DNA of 9,516 nt. Source: CALIZF01 sp046292445. GTDB taxonomy: Bacteria > Pseudomonadota > Alphaproteobacteria > Rhodobacterales > Rhodobacteraceae. A program made the translations under genes and the position numbers. Every line of letters starts with the position of its first letter. Positions within the stretch are counted from its first letter, which is position 1. Below are positions 1 through 6,617 of this stretch, in pieces. Where the stretch lies: assembly GCA_046292445.1 (NCBI GenBank), contig JBKBQT010000061.1, positions 1 to 9,516 of the forward strand. The letters run 5' to 3'. A model generated the notes under the pieces. That model was not told where the DNA came from, did not search any database, and saw only the letters and a list, made by a program, of their open reading frames with translations.

Positions 1-395
1 TCGAGCGCGACGAACACGCCGATCATCAGCGTCTCGAGCACGAGGAAGGCGATCATGTATTCCTTGACTCGGGTCTCGACCGCCCATGCGCTGGCGATGA
101 CGAGGGGCATGAGCGCGGTGGTCAGCATGACGAACAGCACCGAGATGCCGTCGACCCCGAGCTTGTAGCGCAGCCCGAGGATCCAGGTCCGGTCTTCGAC
201 GAACTGGAACCCCGGGGCGGCGGGATCGAACCCGATCAGCAGGAAGACCGAGACGACGAAGGTCGCCGATGTCGCGAGCAGCGCCAGCCATTTGGCGTTC
301 CACCGCGCCGCCGGATCGTCGCCGCGCAGGAACAGCGCCATCACGAGGGCCGCGACAAGCGGCGTGAAGGTGATGATCGACAGAAGGTTCGCCAT
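1..395 (-). CDS. nuoM: NADH-quinone oxidoreductase subunit M, N-terminal part (cut by window edge)
   Basis: Antiporter-like proton-pumping subunit of the complex I membrane arm. Only residues 1-131 are in the window; the gene runs off the left edge in an open frame. The protein starts MANLLSIITFTPLVAALV and has a first membrane helix near residues 3-22 and a second near 38-55. The segment WILGLRYKLGVDGISVLFV, around residues 71-90, is typical of NuoM, followed by helices in the region LTTALMPLVIAS and YMIAFLVLETLMIGVF. The ATG at 395 lies three bases after the nuoL stop, so the two are co-transcribed and probably coupled; only a weak G-rich stretch precedes it. The key TM5 glutamate and the pumping lysines lie beyond the edge, so their state cannot be judged. 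Identity comes from the characteristic N-terminal sequence and the L-M gene order. Confidence 0.96.
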   Translation of the reverse strand, partial: MANLLSIITFTPLVAALVMALFLRGDDPAARWNAKWLALLATSATFVVSVFLLIGFDPAAPGFQFVEDRTWILGLRYKLGVDGISVLFVMLTTALMPLVIASAWAVETRVKEYMIAFLVLETLMIGVFVAL

Positions 396-398
396 GCC

Positions 399-2510
399 CT
401 ATTGCCCCCCCGCCATCGTCATCCACGTGACGAGCGCGACGATCCCCAGCACCATGGCAAAGGCGTAGTGGAACACATAGCCCGACTGCGCCCGCCCCGC
501 GAGCCGCGTGAACCACGGGATCACGCCGAGGGCAAGGCCGTTCAGCCCGCCGTCGATCACCGCGCCGTCGCCGCGCCTCCACAGCGCCCCGCCCAGCCAG
601 CGTGCGGGACGGACGAAGAGAAAATCGTAGATCTCGTCGAAATACCACTTGTTCAGCAGGAACAGATACAGCGGCCGCTGGTTCTCGGCCAGTTTCGCCG
701 GCCAGTCCGGGCGACGGATATACATCTGATAGGCCATCCCGAGGCCGAGCAGCATCGCAACGAAGGGCGCAAGCTTCACGCAGGTCGGCACGTAATGGGC
801 ATCGTGCAGCACCGTGTTCTCGGGATGGATGAAGATCGCCCCCCGCCCCGGCACGGTCAGGCCCGGCACCGGCTCGGCCGCATGCGCCGTGGCCGCGGCG
901 TGATCCCCGCCCGTTCCTTGCACATCGCCAGCCGCATGCGCCTCGGCCACCGGCAGGCCGAACCATCCGCGCACGGCGTCCTCCTTGCCGAAGAACACGT
1001 TATACCACACCATCCCCGACAGCACCGCGCCGAGCGCGAGCACGCCGAGCGGGACGAGCATCGTCATCGGGCTCTCGTGCGGCGCATCGGTCTGCCCGCC
1101 ATGCCCGTGCCCGTGGTCGTCATGCCCGTGGCCGTGGGCCTTCGCCCGGCTCGTCCCGAAGAAGGTCATGAACATCAGCCGCCACGAATAGAACGAGGTG
1201 AAGCAGGCCGCGACCACCAGCGCCCAGAAGGCGAAGGTCGATCCGACATAGGCGCTCTCGATCACCGCATCCTTGGACAGGAACCCGGCAAAGCCGATAT
1301 GCGTCAGCGGGATGCCCACCCCGGTAATGGCCAGCGTGCCGATCATCATCGCCCAGAACGTCAGCGGGATCTGCCTTCGCAGCCCGCCGTAGTTGCGCAT
1401 GTCCTGCTCGTGATGGGTGGCGTGGATGACCGACCCGGCCCCGAGGAACAGCATCGCCTTGAAGAAGGCATGGGTGAAGAGGTGGAACATCGCCACCGAA
1501 TAGACCCCCACGCCCGCGGCCACGAACATGTAACCGAGCTGCGAGCAGGTCGAATAGGCGATCACCCGCTTGATGTCGTTCTGCACAAGGCCGACGGTTG
1601 CGGCAAAGAACGCCGTGCAGGCGCCGAGCACGGTGATGAAGGCCGTCGCATCCGGCGCGTATTCGTAGACCGGCGACATCCGGCAGACGAGGAACACGCC
1701 CGCCGTCACCATCGTTGCGGCATGGATCAGGGCCGAAACCGGTGTCGGCCCCTCCATCGCATCGGGGAGCCAGGTGTGCAGGAAAAGCTGCGCCGACTTG
1801 CCCATCGCCCCGATGAACAGCAGCACCCCGATCACGTTCGCCGCGTTCCAGTCGGCCCACAGGAACCGAAGCTCGGTCTCGGCCAGTTGCGGCGCGGCGG
1901 CGAAGACATCGTCGAAGCGCACCGAATCCGTCAGGTAGAACAACGCGAAAATGCCGAGCGCAAAGCCGAAGTCGCCCACCCGGTTGACCACGAAAGCCTT
2001 GATCGCCGCGGCATTCGCGCTCGCCTTGCGGTAGTAGAAGCCGATCAGCAGATAGGACGCGACCCCCACCCCTTCCCAGCCGAAGAACATCTGCACGAGG
2101 TTGTCGGAGGTCACCAGCATGAGCATGGCGAAGGTGAAGAACGACAGATAGGCGAAGAACCGCGCCTTGTAGTGCTCCCCCTCCCGCCAGTTGTCGTCAT
2201 GCGCCATGTAGCCGAAGCTGTAGAGATGCACGAGCGCCGAGACGGAATTGACCACGACGAGCATGATCGCCGTCAGCCGGTCCACCCGGATCGCCCAGTC
2301 GGCGACGAAGGACCCGCTGTCGATCCAGCGCAGCAGCATCACCTGCGTCGTCACCCCGTCATGGGTCAGGAACACGATCCAGGACAGCAGCGCGCCGAGG
2401 AACACAAGGCCCGTGGCGATCACCTGCGCCGCCATCTCGCCGATGCCGCGCCAAAGGAACCCGGCAATCAGCGCGCCGACCAGCGGCGCCAGAAGGATGA
2501 TCGTGGCCAT
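399..2510 (-). CDS. nuoL: NADH-quinone oxidoreductase subunit L
   Basis: Distal antiporter-like subunit of complex I, which moves protons across the cytoplasmic membrane. The product is 703 residues, within the usual alphaproteobacterial range and longer than the E. coli protein. The proton-antiporter core runs from about residue 60 to 450. The expected pumping residues are visible: E146 in MFFGWEGVGVASYLL, K238 in GAMGKSAQLFLHTWLPDAM, K351 in THAFFKAMLF, and K413 in FLSKDAVIES. These match by position the E. coli TM5 Glu and the TM7, TM8/HL-side and TM12 lysines. The C-terminal part (about 600-703) holds the NKWYFDEIYDF motif and the long lateral-helix region that braces the arm. A His-rich loop occupies residues 459-478, and a second low-complexity Ala/His/Gly linker lies near 521-550. 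The ATG at 2510 is four bases after the nuoK stop and has AAGGG about nine bases upstream. Confidence 0.99.
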   Translation of the reverse strand: MATIILLAPLVGALIAGFLWRGIGEMAAQVIATGLVFLGALLSWIVFLTHDGVTTQVMLLRWIDSGSFVADWAIRVDRLTAIMLVVVNSVSALVHLYSFGYMAHDDNWREGEHYKARFFAYLSFFTFAMLMLVTSDNLVQMFFGWEGVGVASYLLIGFYYRKASANAAAIKAFVVNRVGDFGFALGIFALFYLTDSVRFDDVFAAAPQLAETELRFLWADWNAANVIGVLLFIGAMGKSAQLFLHTWLPDAMEGPTPVSALIHAATMVTAGVFLVCRMSPVYEYAPDATAFITVLGACTAFFAATVGLVQNDIKRVIAYSTCSQLGYMFVAAGVGVYSVAMFHLFTHAFFKAMLFLGAGSVIHATHHEQDMRNYGGLRRQIPLTFWAMMIGTLAITGVGIPLTHIGFAGFLSKDAVIESAYVGSTFAFWALVVAACFTSFYSWRLMFMTFFGTSRAKAHGHGHDDHGHGHGGQTDAPHESPMTMLVPLGVLALGAVLSGMVWYNVFFGKEDAVRGWFGLPVAEAHAAGDVQGTGGDHAAATAHAAEPVPGLTVPGRGAIFIHPENTVLHDAHYVPTCVKLAPFVAMLLGLGMAYQMYIRRPDWPAKLAENQRPLYLFLLNKWYFDEIYDFLFVRPARWLGGALWRRGDGAVIDGGLNGLALGVIPWFTRLAGRAQSGYVFHYAFAMVLGIVALVTWMTMAGGQ

Positions 2511-2514
2511 GGGT

Positions 2515-2820
2515 TCAGCCCTTCATCACATTGACGTCTTCGACGTCGATCGTGCCCCGGTTGCGGAAGAAGGTGACAAGGATCGCAAGGCCGATCGCCG
2601 CCTCGGCCGCCGCGACCGTCAGCACGAACATCGTGAACACCTGCCCGACCAGATCGCCGAGGAAGGACGAGAAGGCGACAAGGTTGATGTTGACCGCCAG
2701 AAGCATCAGCTCGATCGACATCAGGATGACGATAATGTTCTTCCGGTTCAGGAAGATGCCGAAGATGCCGATGACGAACAGCGCCGCCGCCACCGTCAGG
2801 TAATGTTCCAGTCCCACCAT
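2515..2820 (-). CDS. nuoK: NADH-quinone oxidoreductase subunit K
   Basis: Small three-helix membrane-arm subunit of complex I, homologous to mitochondrial ND4L and related to Mrp antiporter MrpC proteins. The product is 101 residues, the usual family length, with hydrophobic segments near 5-23, 29-49 and 60-84. The two buried glutamates of the proton path are present: E37 in VILMSIELMLLAVN and E73 in VAAAEAAIGLAI, matching E. coli E36 and E72. The ATG at 2820 is chosen because MVGLEHYLT is the conserved NuoK beginning and GAGAGGGAA sits just upstream. The frame stays open much further upstream, but that part only mirrors the preceding gene. A 44-base gap separates it from the previous accessory gene, and nuoL follows four bases later. 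Confidence 0.99.
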   Translation of the reverse strand: MVGLEHYLTVAAALFVIGIFGIFLNRKNIIVILMSIELMLLAVNINLVAFSSFLGDLVGQVFTMFVLTVAAAEAAIGLAILVTFFRNRGTIDVEDVNVMKG

Positions 2821-2864
2821 CGTCCGTTCCCTCTCCCGGGTCCTTGCCTGCCCGCTGAGCCAGT

Positions 2865-3407
2865 TCAGTGTCTCGTGTCGCCCCGCGCGCCGAAGGGCGT
2901 CATCCCCTGCGGCCGCAGATCCGGGAACGCGGCGGCGCAGCCGCAGGTCTCGTCCGTCTCGCGCAGTTGGACCGTCCTGCCATAGACCGCGCGCACCGCC
3001 GCCGAAAGTGCGGCCTGCCCGACGCGCCGGCCGGCCTGCACCTCGGCGCGCAGATGCTCGGTCGCTGCCAGGGCTGCCGCGACGGTCTCGGGCGATTGCT
3101 GCGTGTCGATCGCATGGAACGCCCCGCTGGCGCAATGCACCACCCGCACCCCGAAGAACCCGTCGAGCGCCGGGACCGGCGCCGGCAGGGCGCGGTAGAC
3201 CCCCTGCGGCGAGCCATCGGGCTGCATGTCCACCTGATACCGCTCGAGCGTGATGCCGCTCCCCCCCGTCGCGGGGTCGAGGATCGTCAGGCGATGGGTC
3301 ACCATGCCCGCCTCCATCCCCTCGCAGGCGGGCGGCGGCACTTCGGCCCATGCGGCGGCGGCCGCAACGCCCAGCACGGCCGCGGCGAAGGGGGCGGCTG
3401 CGCTCAC
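2865..3407 (-). CDS. Exported Cys-containing protein of unknown function between nuoJ and nuoK
   Basis: Unrecognised 180-residue protein. I chose the GTG at 3407 because it overlaps the nuoJ stop as GTGA and has CAGGGG a few bases upstream. This start also gives a plausible signal peptide: an Ala-rich hydrophobic stretch (residues 3-21) ending in AWA before EVPPPAC, an AxA-type cleavage site. The predicted mature protein would be periplasmic. It has four cysteines (C28, C92, C155, C157; the last two form CGC), which could form disulfides. A helical, Ala-rich segment follows at about 108-142. The basic N-region expected of a signal peptide is missing, so export is inferred rather than certain. 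An internal ATG near residue 31 would remove the signal. The stretch upstream in the same frame is Arg/Pro/Gly-rich and only mirrors nuoJ. The position inside nuoJ-nuoK suggests a link to complex I biogenesis or regulation, but no function can be given. Confidence 0.8.
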   Translation of the reverse strand: MSAAAPFAAAVLGVAAAAAWAEVPPPACEGMEAGMVTHRLTILDPATGGSGITLERYQVDMQPDGSPQGVYRALPAPVPALDGFFGVRVVHCASGAFHAIDTQQSPETVAAALAATEHLRAEVQAGRRVGQAALSAAVRAVYGRTVQLRETDETCGCAAAFPDLRPQGMTPFGARGDTRH

Positions 3408-4018
3408 AGCCCCTGCCCCGGCTTGACGTCCCGCAACTCCATCGCCTTGGCCGGGTCGCGGTACATCTGGGCGAGAACGTTCTGCCGCTTGATCCCCACC
3501 CGGTGCCGCAGCGTCAGCGCGATCGCCCCGATCATCGCGACCAGCAGGATGAGCCCGGCGGTCTGGAACAGCAGGATATACCGGTCGTAGAGCACGAGGC
3601 CGAGCGCCCGGGTATTCTCGACCTCGGCGATATCCGGCGTCGGCGCTGCGCGCAGGCCGAGCGCACCATCCGCCTGCACCCATGCCCCGTAGGCCAGCGC
3701 GAACTGCATCAGCAGCACGACCCCCACCAGCATCGCGATGGGCATGTAGCGCGCCATCTCGCCCTTGAGGGCTGCGAAATCGACATCGAGCATCATGACC
3801 ACGAACAGGAACAGGACCGCAACCGCGCCGACATAGACGATGATGAGAAGCATCGCCACGAACTCGGCCCCCAGCAGCACGAAGAGACCCGCCGCCGAAA
3901 AGAACGCGAGGATCAGCCAGAGCACCGAATGGACCGGGTTGCGCGCCACGACGACGAACAGGCCCGCCGTTACCGTCACGAGCGCAAAGGCATAGAAGGC
4001 CAGGTCAACGACGGTCAT
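3404..4018 (-). CDS. nuoJ: NADH-quinone oxidoreductase subunit J
   Basis: Membrane subunit of complex I, homologous to mitochondrial ND6, located next to NuoH, K and A at the joint of the two arms. It is 204 residues with five predicted helices, near 3-23, 30-50, 54-76, 91-110 and 142-165. The conserved third helix EFVAMLLIIVYVGAVAVLF is present with Y62 and G64, the region known in the family to carry a pi-bulge tied to quinone-driven conformational change. The preceding VHSVLWLILAFFSAAGLF is also typical. The ATG at 4018 overlaps the stop of the upstream carboxymuconolactone-decarboxylase-like gene (ATGA) and is preceded by GAGGAGAAGG, the strongest ribosome binding site in the window. The hydrophilic C-terminal tail after about residue 170 ends DVKPGQGL. 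Confidence 0.98.
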   Translation of the reverse strand: MTVVDLAFYAFALVTVTAGLFVVVARNPVHSVLWLILAFFSAAGLFVLLGAEFVAMLLIIVYVGAVAVLFLFVVMMLDVDFAALKGEMARYMPIAMLVGVVLLMQFALAYGAWVQADGALGLRAAPTPDIAEVENTRALGLVLYDRYILLFQTAGLILLVAMIGAIALTLRHRVGIKRQNVLAQMYRDPAKAMELRDVKPGQGL

Positions 4019-4425
4019 GCGCCCTTCTCCTCGTTCTGGCCGAACACGTCCTGCGCGATCTCGAGCGCCTTCTGCATCGCGGGCAGGCCGCCGAACATGC
4101 TCATCTGATAGATGACCTCGGCAATCTCGCGCCGCGTCGCCCCGGCCTCGAGCGCATGGCGGATCGACAGCTTGAGCTGCGGCTCGGCCTGCGCGCCGAG
4201 CACGGTCAGCGCGGCGATGGTCACCAGCATCCGCGTCTTGGCATCGAGCCCCTCGCGGTTGAAGGTGCGCCCGAAGGCCATTTCCATGAAATCCTTCGAC
4301 ATCGTCGGGATGAGATCCTCGAACCCCTTGACGCGGAAGGTTTCCAGCGCCGGGTTGAAGGCGCGCGCCATCTGCTGGCTGTTGTCCAGCATGGTCTGCA
4401 TCATCTTTGTCCAGGCTTCGCTCAT
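4015..4425 (-). CDS. Carboxymuconolactone decarboxylase (CMD/AhpD-fold) family protein
   Basis: 136-residue, probably cytoplasmic, all-helical protein. Residues about 55-130 match the CMD domain: REGLDAKTRMLVTIAALTVLG, then ALEAGATRREIAEVIYQ, then FGGLPAMQKALEIAQDVF. Known members include PcaC decarboxylase and AhpD peroxidase-system proteins, usually oligomeric. Two catalytic features are missing. There is no CxxC pair, indeed no cysteine at all. Where PcaC-type proteins have the His of an HVR motif, this one reads SIRHA, with S87 at that place and a His three residues later at H90. The N-terminal 45 residues (MSEAWTKMMQTMLDNSQQMA onward) form an extra Met/Gln-rich amphipathic stretch that loosely recalls phasins. 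The start is fixed by the ATGA overlap with the upstream gene and a GGGGAG/GAGG site; the stop overlaps nuoJ. Family assignment is secure. Activity is unknown, and a regulatory or assembly role with complex I is only inference from position. Confidence 0.9.
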   Translation of the reverse strand: MSEAWTKMMQTMLDNSQQMARAFNPALETFRVKGFEDLIPTMSKDFMEMAFGRTFNREGLDAKTRMLVTIAALTVLGAQAEPQLKLSIRHALEAGATRREIAEVIYQMSMFGGLPAMQKALEIAQDVFGQNEEKGA

Positions 4426-4646
4426 GCCTCGCGCTCCCCCTGCCGGACGGCGAAGGACAGCGGCCCGAAGCTGGCGCCGAAGGCGATCCAGGGGTTGCGG
4501 CCGGGGTCCATGGCGATGGCCCAGACCGGCGCGAAGGGGCCGAAAAGCGCAGCCGGCGGCGCGAAGGTCACGCGGGCGGGGCCGCAGAGACCCGGTGCCA
4601 TCGCGGCCATTACCTGCCAGGGCGCGAACCAGAGCGACGGGATCAT
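4422..4646 (-). CDS. Small Trp/Pro-rich protein of unknown function
   Basis: Unrecognised 74-residue protein. It has four tryptophans (W6, W10, W42, W53), many phenylalanines, eleven prolines and one cysteine (C21), with few charged residues except at the C-terminus (RQGEREA). No signal peptide or clean transmembrane helix stands out; two mildly hydrophobic stretches lie near 4-18 and 35-67, so membrane association is possible. Three facts support it as a real gene. Its start overlaps the upstream stop as ATGA and its stop overlaps the downstream start as ATGA. A GAGG site lies about eight bases upstream of the ATG at 4646. By my count only six of its 74 sense codons lack G or C at the third position, the bias expected of true coding sequence here. 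It is unlike any family I can name; translational coupling of its neighbours could be part of its purpose. Confidence 0.7.
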   Translation of the reverse strand: MIPSLWFAPWQVMAAMAPGLCGPARVTFAPPAALFGPFAPVWAIAMDPGRNPWIAFGASFGPLSFAVRQGEREA

Positions 4647-4984
4647 GGCGCGGCCTCATGGATGCAGAGGGTGAAACGGACATTGGCAAAGCCGGCGGTC
4701 GAGGTGGTCAACAGACCCGGATTGGCGCGCCCCTGCCCCTCGACCAGCACATAATCCGGATCCGTCAGCAGCGTCACCGCCCCGCCCGCCGGCCAAGCTG
4801 GCGGGCAGGCGTCGGGCGCACCGGCCAGCAGGATGGCCCCGGGGCCGAAGCCGCCCGCCACCGGTGCGGCGACCTCTGCCGGATCCGGGGCAGCCGGCGC
4901 CACGACCCCGGGCACGAACTGCGCCGCGAGGACCGCACCGGCCCCGACCACACCGCCGGCCAGTGTCTGCACGAAGCCCGTCAT
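4643..4984 (-). CDS. Membrane-anchored or exported protein of unknown function after nuoI
   Basis: Unrecognised 113-residue protein. The N-terminus MTGFVQTLAGGVVGAGAVLA is a hydrophobic, Gly/Ala-rich segment (about residues 4-30) that could act as a signal anchor or uncleaved signal. It is followed by an Ala/Pro-rich linker (about 30-45) and then a compact, beta-looking domain (about 46-113). That domain contains two cysteines, C60 in APDACPPAW and C107 in FTLCIHE, which could pair if it faces the periplasm. The ATG at 4984 overlaps the nuoI stop (ATGA) and no clear ribosome binding site precedes it, so its translation probably depends on coupling from nuoI. The stop overlaps the next gene in the same way. 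Orientation is uncertain because there is no positive N-region. A longer upstream reading in this frame only mirrors nuoI. Confidence 0.78.
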   Translation of the reverse strand: MTGFVQTLAGGVVGAGAVLAAQFVPGVVAPAAPDPAEVAAPVAGGFGPGAILLAGAPDACPPAWPAGGAVTLLTDPDYVLVEGQGRANPGLLTTSTAGFANVRFTLCIHEAAP

Positions 4985-5475
4985 CTGTAGGGCGCGTCGA
5001 GTTCGAGGTTGCGGGCGATCTCGGCCTCCCAGCGGTCGCCGTTCGCAAGCAGGCGCTCCTTGGTATAGAACAGCTCTTCCCGCGTTTCGGTCGAGAATTC
5101 GAAATTCGGCCCCTCGACGATGGCATCGACCGGGCAGGCCTCCTGGCAAAAGCCGCAGTAGATGCACTTGGTCATGTCGATGTCGTAGCGCGTGGTCCGG
5201 CGGCTGCCGTCCTCGCGCGGCTCGGCGTCGATGGTGATCGCCTGCGCCGGGCACACCGCCTCGCACAGCTTGCAGGCGATGCAGCGTTCCTCGCCGTTGG
5301 GATAGCGGCGCAAAGCATGCTCGCCCCGGAACCGCGGCGACAGCGGGCCCTTTTCGTGCGGGTAGTTGAGCGTCGTCTTGGGCGCGAAGAAATATTTCAT
5401 CCCAAGGCCGAAGCCCTTGATGAAATCCATCAGGAGGAAATAGCGGGTGGCGCGGGTCCAGTCGATCTGGGTCAT
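4981..5475 (-). CDS. nuoI: NADH-quinone oxidoreductase subunit I
   Basis: Ferredoxin-like subunit of the complex I peripheral arm, which carries clusters N6a and N6b and passes electrons toward NuoB/N2. It has 164 residues, the usual size. Two 4Fe-4S motifs are complete: C65-C68-C71-C75 (CIACKLCEAVCP) and C104-C107-C110-C114 (CIYCGFCQEACP). The N-terminal amphipathic part (DWTRATRYFLLMDFIKGFGL) is the membrane-contacting helix, and the conserved HEKGPLSPRFRGEHALRRYP follows. The frame is open for 23 more residues upstream from a GTG. The ATG at 5475 is preferred because AAGGA lies seven bases upstream and MTQIDWTRA is the conserved family start. It follows nuoH after a 97-base gap, and its stop overlaps the next accessory gene. 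Confidence 0.98.
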   Translation of the reverse strand: MTQIDWTRATRYFLLMDFIKGFGLGMKYFFAPKTTLNYPHEKGPLSPRFRGEHALRRYPNGEERCIACKLCEAVCPAQAITIDAEPREDGSRRTTRYDIDMTKCIYCGFCQEACPVDAIVEGPNFEFSTETREELFYTKERLLANGDRWEAEIARNLELDAPYR

Positions 5476-5572
5476 CGGTCGATCCTTTGCTGCCGGGCGG
5501 GCGGTCTGCGGCGCTGCGCTCTCGGGCCCGGTCCACAGCCCCACGCAACGGTGTCTGCGGCCATCCTCATCC
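5476..5572 (-). other. 97-base gap between nuoH and nuoI
   Basis: Noncoding by best judgement. It holds the nuoI ribosome binding site at its downstream end. A 32-residue frame (5570-5472, MRMAADTVAWGCGPG...) crosses it and its TGA overlaps the nuoI ATG as ATGA. However, it is Arg/Pro-rich and uses rare AGA and AGG codons, so coding is doubtful. No terminator hairpin with a T-run and no sigma-70-like promoter were seen. Confidence 0.5.
5483..5487 (-). promoter_or_regulatory. Ribosome binding site of nuoI
   Basis: AAGGA on the minus strand, seven bases before the ATG at 5475. It decides between that start and the longer GTG-initiated reading of nuoI that opens at 5544. Confidence 0.8.
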
Positions 5573-6610
5573 TCACCCCCCCACGGCCCACCGCGCCCAG
5601 AGCCCGCCCATCACCTCGAACTTGGCGAGGAACGCGATCACCACCACCCAGCCGAGCGACAGCGGCAGGAACACCTTCCAGCCGATCCGCATCAGCTGGT
5701 CGTAGCGATAGCGGGGGACGATGGCCTTCACCATGGCGAACAGGAAGAAGAAGAACGCCATCTTGACGATCATCCAATGCGCCCCGTCCGGCAGGAACGG
5801 CACCGGCGAGAGCCAGCCGCCGAAGAACAGAAGGCTCATCAGCGCGCACATCAGGAAGATGGCGATATACTCGCCCGCCATGAACAAAAGGTAGGGGGTC
5901 GAGGAATATTCGACCATGAACCCGGCGACGAGTTCCGATTCCGCCTCGGGCAGGTCGAACGGCGGGCGGTTCGTCTCGGCCAGGGCCGAGATGAAGAACA
6001 GGAACACCATCGGGAAATGCGGCAGCCAATACCAGCCGAAGAGGCCCCATCCGGTATCCTGTGCCTGCACGATGGCCGTCAGGTTCATCGACCCGGTGGA
6101 AATGATGATCCCGATGATGATGAGGCCCAGCGACACCTCGTAGGAGATCATCTGCGCCGCCGAGCGCAGCGAGCCGAGGAAGGGGTATTTCGAATTCGAC
6201 GCCCATCCCCCCATGATGACGCCGTAGACCTCGAGCGAGGAGACGGCAAAGACGAAGAGGATCGCCACGTTGATATCGGCCAGCACCCAGCCCTGATCGA
6301 ACGGGATCACCGCCCAGGCGAGCACCGCGAGCACGAAGGACAGGAGCGGGGCGAGGAAGAACACCGGCCGGTCGGCCCCCGCCGGCACGACGATTTCCTT
6401 GACGACATATTTCAGCGCATCGGCCACCGTCTGCAGCAGGCCCCAGGCGCCGACCACGTTCGGCCCGCGCCGCATCTGCACCGCCGCCCAGATCTTGCGG
6501 TCGCCGTAGACGAGGAAGAGCAGGCTCACCATGACAAAGCCGATGACCAGCAGGCTCTGCGCCGCAATCACCAGCGCGACCCCCGCCCCCGACTGAAGAA
6601 ACCCGTCCAT
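5573..6610 (-). CDS. nuoH: NADH-quinone oxidoreductase subunit H
   Basis: Membrane subunit that docks the peripheral arm and forms much of the quinone-binding channel of complex I (mitochondrial ND1). The product has 345 residues, the normal length, with about eight hydrophobic helices. Conserved features are present: RRGPNVVG (48-54) after the first helix, ASNSKYPFLGSLRSAAQMISYE (137-158), and the acidic loop ETNRPPFDLPEAESELVAGF starting at E212 with E222, E224 and E226, which lines the quinone cavity. The ATG at 6610 has GAGGGG just upstream, overlapping the stop of the preceding lipoprotein gene seven bases away. The longer open frame upstream reads as Arg-rich mirror sequence and lacks homology. 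The gene ends at TGA 5575-5573. Confidence 0.99.
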   Translation of the reverse strand: MDGFLQSGAGVALVIAAQSLLVIGFVMVSLLFLVYGDRKIWAAVQMRRGPNVVGAWGLLQTVADALKYVVKEIVVPAGADRPVFFLAPLLSFVLAVLAWAVIPFDQGWVLADINVAILFVFAVSSLEVYGVIMGGWASNSKYPFLGSLRSAAQMISYEVSLGLIIIGIIISTGSMNLTAIVQAQDTGWGLFGWYWLPHFPMVFLFFISALAETNRPPFDLPEAESELVAGFMVEYSSTPYLLFMAGEYIAIFLMCALMSLLFFGGWLSPVPFLPDGAHWMIVKMAFFFFLFAMVKAIVPRYRYDQLMRIGWKVFLPLSLGWVVVIAFLAKFEVMGGLWARWAVGG

Positions 6611-6617
6611 CCGCCCC

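Noticed and set aside
402..2534. A 710-residue open frame on the plus strand opposite nuoL
   Set aside because: It is antisense to a fully conserved nuoL, rich in His, Arg, Glu and Pro, and arises from the high GC third-position bias. No domain is recognisable.
3350..4108. A 252-residue plus-strand open frame opposite nuoJ
   Set aside because: Mirror of nuoJ and the end of the CMD-like gene, with Arg/His/Gln-rich sequence and no protein-like features.
5476..5544. Upstream GTG start giving NuoI 23 more residues
   Set aside because: The added residues are not typical of NuoI, and the ATG at 5475 has a well-placed AAGGA and the conserved N-terminus.
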